This document shows, piece by piece, positions 47,210 through 59,926 of a DNA stretch of 64,000 nt. Source of the DNA: Alteriqipengyuania abyssalis (GTDB taxonomy: Bacteria > Pseudomonadota > Alphaproteobacteria > Sphingomonadales > Sphingomonadaceae); assembly GCF_019857185.1 (NCBI RefSeq), contig NZ_JAHWXP010000003.1, positions 685,036 to 749,035 of the forward strand, given 5' to 3'. The notes below the pieces were generated by a model, which had not been told where the DNA came from, did no database searches, and saw nothing but the letters and a program-made list of their open reading frames with translations. The stretch's first letter is position 1; each line of letters starts with the position of its first letter. The position numbers and the translations under genes were made by a program.

Positions 47210-48343
47210 CTAGCTCCCCCGGAAATAGCGGTGTTGGACAAAGGGCATTTTCGCGACGCGCGCGGGCAGGCGTTTGTTCCGGACCTGCACTTCGAGCGCG
47301 GTATCGATTTCGGCGTGGGCGGCATCGACGTAGCCCATCGCGATCGGGTGGCCGAGCGTGGGCGAGAAGCCGCCGCTGGTGACGGTACCAACCTGGGTGT
47401 CACCCGCGAAAATCTCCGAACCTTCGCGCGCGGGCAGGCGCCCGTCGAGCACGAGGCCGATACGCTTTTGCGCCGCACCATCGCTCAGCGCGCCGCTGAT
47501 CCGCGCATGTCCGTGATAGCCACCCGCCTCGCGCCGCTTCTTGCTGAGCGCGAAAGTGAGTTCGGCGGTGACCGGATCGATTTCCGCGGTGAGGTCGTGA
47601 CCATACAGCGGCAGGCCCGCTTCGAGACGCAGTGAATCGCGTGCGCCCAGCCCGATCGGCTTGACCCGCTTGTCCTCCGTCAGCGCCGCGGCGAGCTTTT
47701 CCGCGTGATCGGCGGGCACCGAAATCTCGAACCCGTCTTCCCCGGTATAGCCTGCGCGGCTGATCCACAGCGGCACGCCGTTCCAGTCGTAGAACCCTGC
47801 GGTCATGAACACGAGTTCGGCGGCGGCGGGGACCAGTTCGCCCAGCGCATCGACCGCTTCGGGGCCCTGCAGAGCGAGCAGCGCCTGGTCTTCGTGGTGG
47901 GTCAGCGTGATGTCGTCGGGCAAATGCTCACGCAAAAAGGCGATATCGTCCCACTTGCATGCGCCGTTGACCACCAGCGCAATGTGCTGCCCGGTATTGG
48001 TCACCATCAGATCGTCGAGAATGCCGCCGTCCTCGGCCAGCAGCAGCGTATAACGCATCCGGCCCGGCTTCAGGCTGCTGACCAGTCCGGGGACGAGGGC
48101 TTCCAGCGCCTCTGCCGCCGCGGCAATGTCTCCGTCGGGGCCTTCTAGAGTCAGCTGCCCCATGTGCGACACGTCGAACAGGCCCGCATGCGCACGGGTC
48201 CAATCGTGTTCGGCCACGATCCCTTCGTACTGGATCGGCATTTCGTAGCCCGCGAAGGGCACCATGCGCGCGCCATGCGCACGATGCCACGCATCGAGAG
48301 CCAGCTTTTCCGGCGCGGTTTCGGTCTCTTCTTCGCTCATCAT
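47210..48343 (-). CDS. gcvT: aminomethyltransferase (glycine cleavage T protein)
   Basis: A 377-residue folate enzyme that releases ammonia and makes 5,10-methylene-[34 protein letters not shown], read in pieces, is the classic N-terminal signature; a candidate catalytic Asp lies in that same region. [15 protein letters not shown] and [17 protein letters not shown] are further family motifs. Two adjoining ATG codons (48343, 48340) are equally possible starts. First gene after the glycine riboswitch. Confidence 0.97.
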   Translation of the reverse strand: MMSEEETETAPEKLALDAWHRAHGARMVPFAGYEMPIQYEGIVAEHDWTRAHAGLFDVSHMGQLTLEGPDGDIAAAAEALEALVPGLVSSLKPGRMRYTLLLAEDGGILDDLMVTNTGQHIALVVNGACKWDDIAFLREHLPDDITLTHHEDQALLALQGPEAVDALGELVPAAAELVFMTAGFYDWNGVPLWISRAGYTGEDGFEISVPADHAEKLAAALTEDKRVKPIGLGARDSLRLEAGLPLYGHDLTAEIDPVTAELTFALSKKRREAGGYHGHARISGALSDGAAQKRIGLVLDGRLPAREGSEIFAGDTQVGTVTSGGFSPTLGHPIAMGYVDAAHAEIDTALEVQVRNKRLPARVAKMPFVQHRYFRGS

Positions 48344-48394
48344 TCAATATCCGACAGCTGCGGGAAGACGCGCGTTGATGCGCATCCTTGCCGC

Positions 48395-48572
48395 CTGCCC
48401 CCTCTGTCGGAATACCTGAGAGCTTACCCCTTCGGTGGTCGCTGGCAGTGCCAGAGACGCTTTCCAGAGTGTCCAATCGGCGCGCGCGGTTCGCCTTGCC
48501 TGAGAGTTTCCGGGGCGGTTGCTCCTTCGGCGCCGCGGTTCGGCCAGGGCCTTCCACGATCTCTCCCGCGCG
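48395..48572 (-). promoter_or_regulatory. tandem glycine riboswitch
   Basis: On the minus strand two similar aptamers follow each other: the first from GCGGGAGAG through GCCGAAGGAGCAA to AACTCTCAGGCAA, the second from GGACACTCTGGAAAG through CACCGAAGGGGTAAG to GCTCTCAGGTA and GACAGAGGGGG. This repeated layout (GGAGAG..., CCGAAGGRG, CTCTCAGGYA) is the tandem glycine riboswitch that turns on gcv genes when glycine is abundant. It ends about 50 bases before gcvT. A separate hairpin at 48578-48597 lies upstream. Confidence 0.95.
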
Positions 48573-48634
48573 CTCCGCCGCAGAATCGCTTCTGCGGAGA
48601 ACGGCTCGCGGTGTGCGTTATTTGCTGCGGTGCG

Positions 48635-51274
<2,640 letters not shown>

Positions 51275-51277
51275 GAT

Positions 51278-51805
51278 TTAAGTCCGGTCCAGATCGCGGG
51301 CGAGAACGACATCGTCGTACAGCGTGCCGCCGACGTCGAAGCGACGCGTGCCGATCTGGCGAAATCCCTGTTTGGTGTAGAATCCGATGGCGCGGTGATT
51401 ATCGTCCTTCACGCCCAGCAGCAGGCGCGCATGCCCCGCCGCTCCGGCGAGCGCGGCGTCGAACAGGCGCGCGGCGATACCGCTGCCGTGAAAACGCGAG
51501 AGGAGGTATATCTTCTTGAGCTCGACATCGCCCTCGCGCGCGGCGTCGAGTTCGGGCGCGGTGAGCAGGGCATAGCCGATCGGCGCGCCATCCAGCTCGG
51601 CCAGCCAGGCCCGCGCCCCGCCTTCGAGCAGTCCGCTCAGATAGGCGGGCGCGTGCCGCCGCTGGCAATGGGTGACGAGCGCGTCGCCCGAAATCATTCC
51701 GGCAAAGGTTTCGAGGAAGGTCGCATCGGAAACCAGCGCCAGCCGCCCGGCATCCTCGCCGTCGGCCTCGCGCACCACCACGCGCTCCACAGCGGCATCG
51801 CTCAT
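51278..51805 (-). CDS. GNAT family N-acetyltransferase
   Basis: A 175-residue acetyltransferase. The acetyl-CoA loop is [22 protein letters not shown] (Arg-x-x-Gly-x-Gly/Ala) near residue 105, then [25 protein letters not shown], the last strands of the GNAT fold. Substrate unknown. It overlaps the stop of the first metH gene (ATGA) and ends 3 bp before the second, so the two halves of methionine synthase are translated around it. Confidence 0.93.
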   Translation of the reverse strand: MSDAAVERVVVREADGEDAGRLALVSDATFLETFAGMISGDALVTHCQRRHAPAYLSGLLEGGARAWLAELDGAPIGYALLTAPELDAAREGDVELKKIYLLSRFHGSGIAARLFDAALAGAAGHARLLLGVKDDNHRAIGFYTKQGFRQIGTRRFDVGGTLYDDVVLARDLDRT

Positions 51806-52872
51806 GCAGCGATCTCGAAGGGTTCGAGCCCGGCGAGACGCATGACGGTGGGCGGCTCGGGCAGTTCGCGCGGGGGAAGCCCGACAACAGCCTTGGCCAT
51901 CGCGGCGATATGTTCGGGGGTCGAACCGCAGCAGCCGCCCAGAATGTTGACCTGTCCCTTGTCCGCCCAAGCCTTCACCAGCGCTGCGGTGGTGTCGGGT
52001 TCTTCGTCATATTCGCCCAGCTCGTTGGGCAGGCCGGCATTGGGATAGACCATCACCAGCGTATCGGCGAGCTTGGCCAGCAATTGCACATGCGGGCGCA
52101 GTTGCTCCGCGCCGAAGCTGCAATTGAGCCCGATGGTCACCGGCCTGGCATGGCGAACCGAGTGCCAGAACGCCTCGACCGTGTGGCCCGACAGGTTGCG
52201 GCCCGAAAGGTCGGTCAGCGTCATGCTCATCATGATCGGCACCTCGCGACCAAGCTCGCGCTCCAGCTTCTTCACCGCGAAGATGCCCGCCTTGGCGTTG
52301 AGCGTGTCGAACACGGTCTCGATCAGGATGAAGTCCGCCCCGCCCTGCACGAGCCCGGCGGCCTGCTGCCGATAGACTTCGACCAGATGATCGAAGGTGA
52401 TCTCGCGATAGCCCGGGTCCTCGACATCGGGCGAGAGCGAGAGGGTCTTGTTGGTCGGGCCGATCGCGCCCGCAACGAAGCGGGGAAGACCGTCCTTCGC
52501 CGCGTATTCGTCCGCCAGTTCGCGCGCGATGCGGGCAGATTCGACGTTGATCGCGTCGACCTTGTCTTCCGCCTTGTAATCCGCCTGGCTGATCGTGTTG
52601 GCGGAGAAGGTGTTGGTCGAAACGATATCCGATCCGGCATCCAGATAGGCGCGGGTAATGTCGGCGATCACGTCGGGGCGAGTGAGCGCGAGGATATCAT
52701 TATTGCCCTTCTGGTCGGCGGGCAGGTTCAGATCGCCCGCATAATCCGCCTCGGTCAGCTTGCGGTTCTGGATTTGCGTGCCGAACGCGCCGTCCGAAAT
52801 GAGCACGCGCTTGGCGGCTTCCTGCATCAGGGTCTGGCGGGCGCCCTGTCCTGAGCGTGTCGAAGGGGTCAT
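51802..52872 (-). CDS. metH: methionine synthase, homocysteine-binding part (split MetH)
   Basis: A 356-residue homocysteine S-methyltransferase domain. The zinc ligands are Cys in GLNCSFG and the pair in [28 protein letters not shown] is the family opening, [18 protein letters not shown] follows. This is only the N-terminal module of classical MetH; the remaining modules are in the gene at 48635-51274. ATG overlaps the metF stop (ATGA). A second in-frame Met 15 residues on could be the real start. Confidence 0.95.
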   Translation of the reverse strand: MTPSTRSGQGARQTLMQEAAKRVLISDGAFGTQIQNRKLTEADYAGDLNLPADQKGNNDILALTRPDVIADITRAYLDAGSDIVSTNTFSANTISQADYKAEDKVDAINVESARIARELADEYAAKDGLPRFVAGAIGPTNKTLSLSPDVEDPGYREITFDHLVEVYRQQAAGLVQGGADFILIETVFDTLNAKAGIFAVKKLERELGREVPIMMSMTLTDLSGRNLSGHTVEAFWHSVRHARPVTIGLNCSFGAEQLRPHVQLLAKLADTLVMVYPNAGLPNELGEYDEEPDTTAALVKAWADKGQVNILGGCCGSTPEHIAAMAKAVVGLPPRELPEPPTVMRLAGLEPFEIAA

Positions 52873-53819
52873 GCTGCGTTCTCCGTGGGCCGCATGCCGA
52901 GCAGGTGGCAGATCGCGTAGGCGAGGTCGGCGCGGTTGAGTGTATAGAAATGATAGTGCCGAATTCCGCCCGCGTAGAGCCGACGGCACATTTCTGCAGC
53001 GATGGTGGCGGAAACCAGCTGTCGCGCGGCGGGGCGCTGGTCGAGCCCTTCGAACAGATTGTCCATCCACGCCGGTATTTCCGCGCCGCACTGCCCGGCG
53101 AATTCGCGCGCCTTGGCGACATTGGTGATCGGCAGGATGCCGGGCACGATCGGCACGTCGATGCTCGCCTTGTCGGTCTTTTCCAGAAACGCGAAGAATG
53201 TTTCGGGCGAGAAGAAGAACTGCGTGATCGCCCGATCCGCGCCCGCATCGATCTTGCGCTTCAGGTAATCGATCTCGGCTTGCGGGCTCTGCGCGTCGGG
53301 GTGGCATTCGGGATAGGCGCTGACCGAAATCTCGAAATCGGCGACCTCTTTCAGCCCCCGCACCAGCTCTTCGGCATTGGCGTAGCCATCGGGGTGCGGC
53401 TCGAACGGGCCGAGCGTGCCGTCCTCACGCGGCATGTCGCCGCGCAGCGCGACGATGTGGCGCACGCCCGCTTCCCAGTAGTGCTCCGCGATCCGCTGCG
53501 TCTCTTTCTTCGAAGCGTTGACGCAGGTGAGGTGCGCCGCAGCCGGCAGCCCCGCTTCGGCGATGATCCGCGCCACCGTCTTGTGCGTGCGCTCCCGCGT
53601 CGAGCCACCCGCACCATAGGTGACCGAGACGAAGTGGGGATCGAGGGGTTTCAGCTCCTCGATCGCGTTCCACAGCGAGGCTTCCATCTTCTCGGTCTTG
53701 GGCGGGAAGAATTCGAAGCTGACGTCGATATCGCCCGGCAGTCCGCTGAACAGCGGCGGGGTGGTCGCATAGTCTGCTTCGCGAGCGGGATCGAACATGG
53801 TGCCTGGTCCGGCCGTCAT
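52869..53819 (-). CDS. metF: methylenetetrahydrofolate reductase
   Basis: A 316-residue FAD enzyme reducing methylene-THF to methyl-THF. DVSFEFFPPKTEKME near the N-terminus carries the catalytic Glu, then DPHFVSVTYGAGGSTRERT, HIVALRGDMPR and ITQFFFSPETFFAF. Length and motifs are standard. It supplies methyl-THF to the split MetH directly downstream and is coupled to the regulator gene upstream (ATGA). Confidence 0.97.
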   Translation of the reverse strand: MTAGPGTMFDPAREADYATTPPLFSGLPGDIDVSFEFFPPKTEKMEASLWNAIEELKPLDPHFVSVTYGAGGSTRERTHKTVARIIAEAGLPAAAHLTCVNASKKETQRIAEHYWEAGVRHIVALRGDMPREDGTLGPFEPHPDGYANAEELVRGLKEVADFEISVSAYPECHPDAQSPQAEIDYLKRKIDAGADRAITQFFFSPETFFAFLEKTDKASIDVPIVPGILPITNVAKAREFAGQCGAEIPAWMDNLFEGLDQRPAARQLVSATIAAEMCRRLYAGGIRHYHFYTLNRADLAYAICHLLGMRPTENAA

Positions 53820-54805
53820 CGTGCCGCCTTTCGTGTGGTTTCGCGGGTGCCGAGCGCGTCGATGCGCCGGGCGACCCAGATTCTGACCTCCAGCGTGTCG
53901 CCTTCGAGCGAGCGCGGAGGTTCGCTCGCAAAGCCGGTCTGCTCCAGAGCGCCGACCAGCTGCCCGTCTTCGAAGCCGAGGCGGGCATGCTGGAAACGTT
54001 CGCGCAGTTCTTCCTGCTGATGCGCGGCGAAATCGACGATCGCGATCCGCCCGCCCGGCCGCAGCACCCGCGCCGCTTCGCGCAGCGGCACCAGCGGATC
54101 GGGCGCATAGTGCAGCACCTGGTGGAACAGCACCGTGTCGAACGACGCGCTGTCGAACGGCAGGGAGAGGAAATCGCCCTGCACCAGCTCGACCTTTTCC
54201 GCAGGCAGATGCTGCAGCTTGGCCCGCGCCACCCGCAGCATCTCGAGGCTCTTGTCGAGCGCGACGATCCGTGATGCCCCTTCGACGAAGAGTTCCGCCA
54301 TCCGCCCGGTGCCGGTGCCGATGTCGAGCAGTTCGCCCAGCGGCTCACCCTCCAGCGCGCGGTTCAGGGCTGCTTCGACCTTTTCGTCCGGGCTGTGGCG
54401 GCGGCGCAGGTCGTCCCATTCGGTTGCGTGGGCTTCGAACCATTCGGCGGCCTTGTCCTCGCGGGCATTACGGATCGCGGCAAGCTGGACCCGATCCTCC
54501 TCGCACTGCGCGGCGAATTCGGGGTCTTCCTGCTCGGCGATCGAAAGCAGCCGGGCCACCGCCGCCGTCAGCGGCGATCCATGCGCGCCCTCGGTCGCGG
54601 CGCGCAGATAGATCCAGCTGCCTTCGCGGCGACGCACCGCGAGCCCTGCATCGCACAGGATCGAGGCATGGCGGGAAACACGCGGCTGGCTCTGCTGGAG
54701 CACCTGCGACAGCTCACCCACAGCAAGCTCGATCGTCCCCAGCAGCCGCATGATCCGCAGCCGGGTGGTGTCGCCAAGCGCGCGCAGGATGGCTTCGGTC
54801 CGCAT
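53816..54805 (-). CDS. ArsR-type regulator fused to a SAM-dependent methyltransferase
   Basis: A 329-residue two-domain protein. Residues about 1-95 are an ArsR winged helix (ILRALGDTTRLRIMRLLG; LQQSQPRVSRHASILCDAGL). Residues about 140-260 are a class I methyltransferase, motif I LLDIGTGTGRMAELF, then LVQGDFLSLPFDSASFD and VLRPGGRIAIVDFA. It heads the metF-metH operon. In proteobacteria, ArsR-family SahR proteins sense S-adenosylhomocysteine and repress methionine-cycle genes; this fusion is a plausible sensor of the SAM/SAH ratio, which is inference. A 6-4-6 palindrome 18 bp upstream is a likely autoregulatory operator. Confidence 0.9.
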   Translation of the reverse strand: MRTEAILRALGDTTRLRIMRLLGTIELAVGELSQVLQQSQPRVSRHASILCDAGLAVRRREGSWIYLRAATEGAHGSPLTAAVARLLSIAEQEDPEFAAQCEEDRVQLAAIRNAREDKAAEWFEAHATEWDDLRRRHSPDEKVEAALNRALEGEPLGELLDIGTGTGRMAELFVEGASRIVALDKSLEMLRVARAKLQHLPAEKVELVQGDFLSLPFDSASFDTVLFHQVLHYAPDPLVPLREAARVLRPGGRIAIVDFAAHQQEELRERFQHARLGFEDGQLVGALEQTGFASEPPRSLEGDTLEVRIWVARRIDALGTRETTRKAAR

Positions 54806-54822
54806 CGCGATCCGACATATAA

Positions 54823-54838
54823 AGATATTTTTATATCT
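54823..54838. promoter_or_regulatory. palindromic operator before the ArsR-methyltransferase gene
   Basis: Perfect inverted repeat AGATAT-TTTT-ATATCT, within the longer AT-rich stretch 54816-54838 that also contains ATATAAA/TTTATAT arms. It is 18 bp from the ATG, the position and shape expected for ArsR-family autorepression, and stands out against GC-rich surroundings. Confidence 0.7.
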
Positions 54839-54888
54839 ACAAGTCCTGCGAGAGCGAGAGGCTCACGCAGCCTGCACTTGCAGCTGCC

Positions 54889-55497
54889 TCAGCCGCTCTC
54901 GATCTGTCGCAGAAGCTGTAGCTGAGCGCGGCCTGCGGAGGTCAGCCGCCAGCCCTCGCCGCCCTGTACGATCAGGCCGTCGCTGACCAGTTGCGCCTTG
55001 GCGGTATCGCTGGCGGGCTCGCCATCGGGCATCACCCGGCCATAGCGCCCGCCGTGGTAGATCAGCGGTTCGGCGCTGGTCCGCTCGAAATCGACCACCT
55101 CGCCAAGGAAGATCGCATGATCGCCGCCCTCGTACTCGAACTTGGCGGTGCAGCCGAAGCGCGCCGCACACCCTTCGAGGCGCGGGGCCCCTTCCGGCCC
55201 GTCGCCGCAATCGAGATCGCCGAACTTGTCCGCCCCGCGGCTGGCGAAGCGGTTGGAAAGCGACTGCTGGTCCGCCGCCAGCACGTGTACCGCCCATGCC
55301 TTCGCATTGCGGAACACGGGCAGGTTGCGGCTGTCCAGCGACAGGCTCCACAGCACCATCGGCGGGTCGAGCGATACCGAATTGAAGCTGTTCGCCGTCA
55401 ATCCGGAAGGCTGCCCGTCCTCATCATAGGCGGTCACGATCGTCACACCGGTGACAAAAGTACCGAGCGCATCGCGAAAGGCGGATTGATCGATCAC
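54889..55497 (-). CDS. flavin reductase family protein with C-terminal extension
   Basis: A 202-residue protein. Residues 1-155 are a flavin reductase-like split barrel: [38 protein letters not shown] and the FLGEVVDFE strand, typical of NADH:FMN oxidoreductases that feed two-component monooxygenases. The last ~45 residues ([21 protein letters not shown] onward) look like a winged-helix segment. No oxygenase is adjacent, so the partner is unknown. Confidence 0.88.
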   Translation of the reverse strand: MIDQSAFRDALGTFVTGVTIVTAYDEDGQPSGLTANSFNSVSLDPPMVLWSLSLDSRNLPVFRNAKAWAVHVLAADQQSLSNRFASRGADKFGDLDCGDGPEGAPRLEGCAARFGCTAKFEYEGGDHAIFLGEVVDFERTSAEPLIYHGGRYGRVMPDGEPASDTAKAQLVSDGLIVQGGEGWRLTSAGRAQLQLLRQIESG

Positions 55498-55598
55498 GGA
55501 TCAAGGGCCTAGGCAGGCATCCGAACAAGCGCAAGGCACGTTTGCGCCACCCGGCGCGTTGCCATGCACACAGACCCCGCGAGAAGGAGAATTCCCCC

Positions 55599-56707
<1,109 letters not shown>

Positions 56708-56708
<1 letters not shown>

Positions 56709-57076
56709 TGGGCAGCGCAGCCCCGGCAAAGGTCAATCTGGCCGAGAAGTTCGCCCTGTTCTCCGAGCACTGGTCGCCCCGACTAGCGGCGCGCTACAAC
56801 GGTAACGAGGTCCGGCTCGCGCGGGTCGAGGGAGACTATCACTGGCATTGCCACCCCGACACCGACGAGCTGTTCCTGGTGGTCGAGGGAGAGCTCGACA
56901 TCGAGTTTCGGGACCGGGTCGAGCACCTCGCGCAGGGCGAACTGATTGTGGTGCCGCGCGGCGTCGAGCATCGTCCCCGCGCCACCGCCGGCGAGGCCAA
57001 GCTGCTGGTGATGGATGCCGACGGCACGCCCAATACCGGCGACGCCGCGACCGCCTTCGTTCCGGTGGAGGTGTAG
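56708..57076 (+). CDS. cupin-domain protein in formaldehyde operon
   Basis: A 122-residue single-domain cupin. The metal motif WHCHPDTDELFLVVEGELDIE (His-x-His-x4-Glu-x6-Gly, residues about 46-66) and the second motif VPRGVEHRPRA are intact, so it probably binds a metal. Its ATG shares one base with the adhC stop (TGATG), and the hydrolase follows one base after its own stop. Enzymatic role unknown; the tight operon suggests a link with formaldehyde or glutathione chemistry. Confidence 0.9.
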
Positions 57077-57077
57077 G

Positions 57078-57917
57078 ATGGGCATCGAAACCGTCAGCGA
57101 GAACCGCAGCCATGGCGGGACGCAGGGCGTCTATCGTCACAAGAGCACAGCCACCGGCACCGACATGACCTTCTCCGTCTTCGTGCCCGATCACGAGGCA
57201 GGAGCGAAGCTGCCGGTGCTGTGGTATCTCTCCGGCCTCACCTGCACCCACGCCAATGTCACCGAGAAGGGCGAATATCGCGCGGCCTGCGCAAAAGCCG
57301 GGATCATCTTCATCGCCCCCGACACAAGCCCGCGCGGTGAAGGCGTTGCCGATGACGATGCGTACGACATGGGCCAGGGCGCGGGGTTCTACGTCGATGC
57401 GACGCAGCAACCGTGGGCGCCGCATTTCCAGATGCGAAGCTATATCGAGGACGAGCTGCCCGCGCTGATCGCCGAGCACTTCCAGGTCGATATGGCGCGC
57501 CAGGGAATCACCGGCCATTCGATGGGCGGCCACGGAGCGCTGACCATCGGCCTGAGGAACGCGGATCGCTTTGCGTCGATCAGCGCGTTCAGCCCGGTCG
57601 TCGCGCCCGCCAGCGTGCCGTGGGGCGAGAAGGCGCTATCGGGCTATCTGGGTGAAGACCGCGCAGCATGGCGTGCATACGACGCCTGCACCCTGATCGA
57701 GGATGGCGCGCGCGCCGACGCGCTGCTGGTGGAACAGGGCACCGCGGACCAGTTTCTGGAAGAACAGCTCAAGCCCGAACTGCTGGCGGAGGCGTGCGCG
57801 AATGCGAACATCCCCCTCACGCTCAACATGCGCGACGGGTACGATCACAGCTATTACTTCATCTCGAGCTTCCTGGCCGATCACGTGGCGTGGCACGCCG
57901 AGCGGCTCAAGGCCTGA
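57078..57917 (+). CDS. fghA: S-formylglutathione hydrolase
   Basis: A 279-residue esterase-D-type serine hydrolase. Ser nucleophile in ITGHSMGGHGALT near residue 147, acidic residue before, and His in DGYDHSYYFI near residue 256; LWYLSGLTCTHANVTEKGEY is a family hallmark. It splits S-formylglutathione to formate and glutathione, completing the formaldehyde pathway begun by AdhC. Start at 57078 directly follows the cupin stop. Confidence 0.97.
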   Translation: MGIETVSENRSHGGTQGVYRHKSTATGTDMTFSVFVPDHEAGAKLPVLWYLSGLTCTHANVTEKGEYRAACAKAGIIFIAPDTSPRGEGVADDDAYDMGQGAGFYVDATQQPWAPHFQMRSYIEDELPALIAEHFQVDMARQGITGHSMGGHGALTIGLRNADRFASISAFSPVVAPASVPWGEKALSGYLGEDRAAWRAYDACTLIEDGARADALLVEQGTADQFLEEQLKPELLAEACANANIPLTLNMRDGYDHSYYFISSFLADHVAWHAERLKA

Positions 57918-57930
57918 AGCCGGCAGGCAG

Positions 57931-59211
57931 TTAGCTGACCACGAGGCGGGCGGTCACGTTTTCGCCCGCCTTCTTGGTCATTACCGGCGGTGCGGCATGG
58001 ACCTGGTTCTTGCCCATCGCCTTGGCTTCGTAGAGCGCGGCGTCGGAGGCGGACAGCAGATCGCCCGATGACTTGGCGGTCTCGGGGATCGAGGCGACGC
58101 CGATCGAGGCAGTCACCCGGCAACCATGCTGTTCCGAGAGCGATTCGATGCGAGCGCGTACCTGTTCGGCACGCATCAACGCATCGTCGATCCCGCAATC
58201 GGGCAGGATCACCAGCAGTTCCTCCCCGCCATAGCGGCATACGATGTCCGAAGGGCGCAGCGCACCGACGACATTCGCGGCAACATCCTTGAGCACGGCG
58301 TCGCCCTTGGCATGGCCATGTTCGTCGTTGAGCGTCTTGAAATTGTCGAGGTCGATCATCAGCACCGAGGTCGACTGGTGCTGGCGCTGGGCCAGCGCGA
58401 GGAAGCGGTCGAGCGTGTCTTCCATGTAGCGGCGGTTGTACAGCCCGGTCATCGGGTCGCGCAGCGACTGGGTGCGAAGCTGTTCGCGCAACGAGATGTT
58501 GGACAGCGCGAGCGAAGTCGAATCGGCCAGCGCCCGCGCGATCCGGCGGGCTTTGTCGACATTGGAGCACTTGCCGCCACGATCGCCCAGCACCAGCAGG
58601 CCGAACACCTGCCCGCGCGCCATCATCGGCACTTCGATGCTCGCGACATCGCCGATATAGTGGGAACAGCACAGCGACTGTTCCTGCGGGTTGTTGAAAT
58701 GGTCCTTGCCGCGCTTCAGCGCCCAGCAGTTGGACGGCACCAGACTATCGGACGCGGCATAGCCCTCGGGCATGTCCCAGCTGTCGATCAGGTCGAGCCG
58801 GTCGCGCGAATTGTTGAAGACGTAAAGGGCGACGCCGCAGCCGGGCAGCAGCTTGCGGCTGGTCGCGCGCAGCACCTGCGCGGCATCGGCATTGCTGTCC
58901 GCGCTTTGCAGCGTGTCGGTCATCGCGAACAGCTCTTCGATCTGTTCTTGCGTCTCGTTGATGCCGTGAAGGCGCGCCTTGTTCTCCGCCGACTGCGCTT
59001 TTCTGACCCAGTGGATCGCGAGGCTCAGCGCGAAGGCCAGGAACAGATGCCCTGCCCCCAGAACCTGCAACATGGTGACCCACGGTCCCGTCACCAGCGG
59101 AATGCACAGCACCGCCACCAGCGCGATGACCAGTGCGTAGCGCAAGGCAATCTGCGCCAGCACATAGAACAAGGTCCCGTTGCGACCTTGCAATAGAGTC
59201 TCCGGCATCAT
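57931..59211 (-). CDS. membrane-bound GAF-GGDEF diguanylate cyclase
   Basis: A 426-residue protein started at 59211, where GGGAGGG lies eight bases upstream. Two membrane helices (residues about 15-40 and 45-67), then a GAF-like domain (about 100-250; CCSHYIGDVASIEVPMM, GLLVLGDRGG), then a GGDEF domain (about 262-410). The active site is RYGGEELLV, with Leu in place of the usual Phe; the inhibitory RxxD site (RPSD) is present. Conserved Cys and His in the GAF part suggest redox or ligand sensing. Convergent with fghA. Confidence 0.9.
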   Translation of the reverse strand: MMPETLLQGRNGTLFYVLAQIALRYALVIALVAVLCIPLVTGPWVTMLQVLGAGHLFLAFALSLAIHWVRKAQSAENKARLHGINETQEQIEELFAMTDTLQSADSNADAAQVLRATSRKLLPGCGVALYVFNNSRDRLDLIDSWDMPEGYAASDSLVPSNCWALKRGKDHFNNPQEQSLCCSHYIGDVASIEVPMMARGQVFGLLVLGDRGGKCSNVDKARRIARALADSTSLALSNISLREQLRTQSLRDPMTGLYNRRYMEDTLDRFLALAQRQHQSTSVLMIDLDNFKTLNDEHGHAKGDAVLKDVAANVVGALRPSDIVCRYGGEELLVILPDCGIDDALMRAEQVRARIESLSEQHGCRVTASIGVASIPETAKSSGDLLSASDAALYEAKAMGKNQVHAAPPVMTKKAGENVTARLVVS

Positions 59212-59305
59212 CAACACAGCCCTCCCTGTACCGATGGCTAGGCCCAAATCGTAAATCAGTGCCTAACTAATGACCGCGCGTTCCTACCAGAGGTATAAGC
59301 CGCGT

Positions 59306-59926
59306 CTACGCGCGCGCGTAGACGCGCAGATCGTCCCGCGTGTCGATATCGACGATACAGCCCGGATCATCGACCGGCAGACGGACTACGCCGGGATGAT
59401 CCTTTATCAGCGCGCGCGCGCCGCGATCGCCCTCCAGCTGCGCGACCCCCTCGAACAGCGCCCGCGACAGCGCGACCGGATGACCGGGAGCCTGCCCGAA
59501 AACCGGGTAGGCCGCCGGGGCTCCGCCCAGCACCGCGCGCAGAGCCTCGCCCGCGAGCTGCCCGCTGAGAGCCGGCATGTCGCCGAGGAAGATCGCCACC
59601 GCCCGCGCATCGGCGGGAAGCGCGCCGATTCCCGCTTTCAGCGACGCGGAGAGACCCTGCTGCCAGCTGTCGCAGTGCACGAATTCAGGCCGCGGCGTCT
59701 GCGCGGCCAGCACCGCCTCGCGGACTTCCTCGGCGTCGGCGCCTACGACCAGGCGGACCGATTCCACCGGCGCGGCGAAGGCGGCCCGCACCGCCCGGCA
59801 GATCAGCGGCGTGTCATCGAGCCGTGCGAGCAGCTTGCCGCCACCGAACCGGCTCGCCCCACCCGCCGCCAGCACGATCGCGTGGCATCCGGCGAGCATT
59901 GCCTCGCGCCCAGCGTGGCCTGTCAT
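59306..59926 (-). CDS. MobA-like nucleotidyltransferase (molybdenum cofactor cytidylyltransferase-like)
   Basis: A 206-residue NTP transferase. LAAGGASRFGGGKLLARLDDTPL is the NTP-binding loop, and IFLGDMPALSGQLAGEAL carries the metal Asp. MobA/MocA-like proteins attach GMP or CMP to molybdopterin. Together with the upstream XdhC gene (ATGA overlap) it belongs to the maturation set of a xanthine-dehydrogenase-type molybdoenzyme, whose structural genes are not in this window. Confidence 0.9.
   Translation of the reverse strand: MTGHAGREAMLAGCHAIVLAAGGASRFGGGKLLARLDDTPLICRAVRAAFAAPVESVRLVVGADAEEVREAVLAAQTPRPEFVHCDSWQQGLSASLKAGIGALPADARAVAIFLGDMPALSGQLAGEALRAVLGGAPAAYPVFGQAPGHPVALSRALFEGVAQLEGDRGARALIKDHPGVVRLPVDDPGCIVDIDTRDDLRVYARA

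Noticed and set aside
48578..48597. Hairpin upstream of the glycine riboswitch as a metH terminator
   Set aside because: The stem is good but no T-run follows on the minus strand, so it was left as an unassigned structure.
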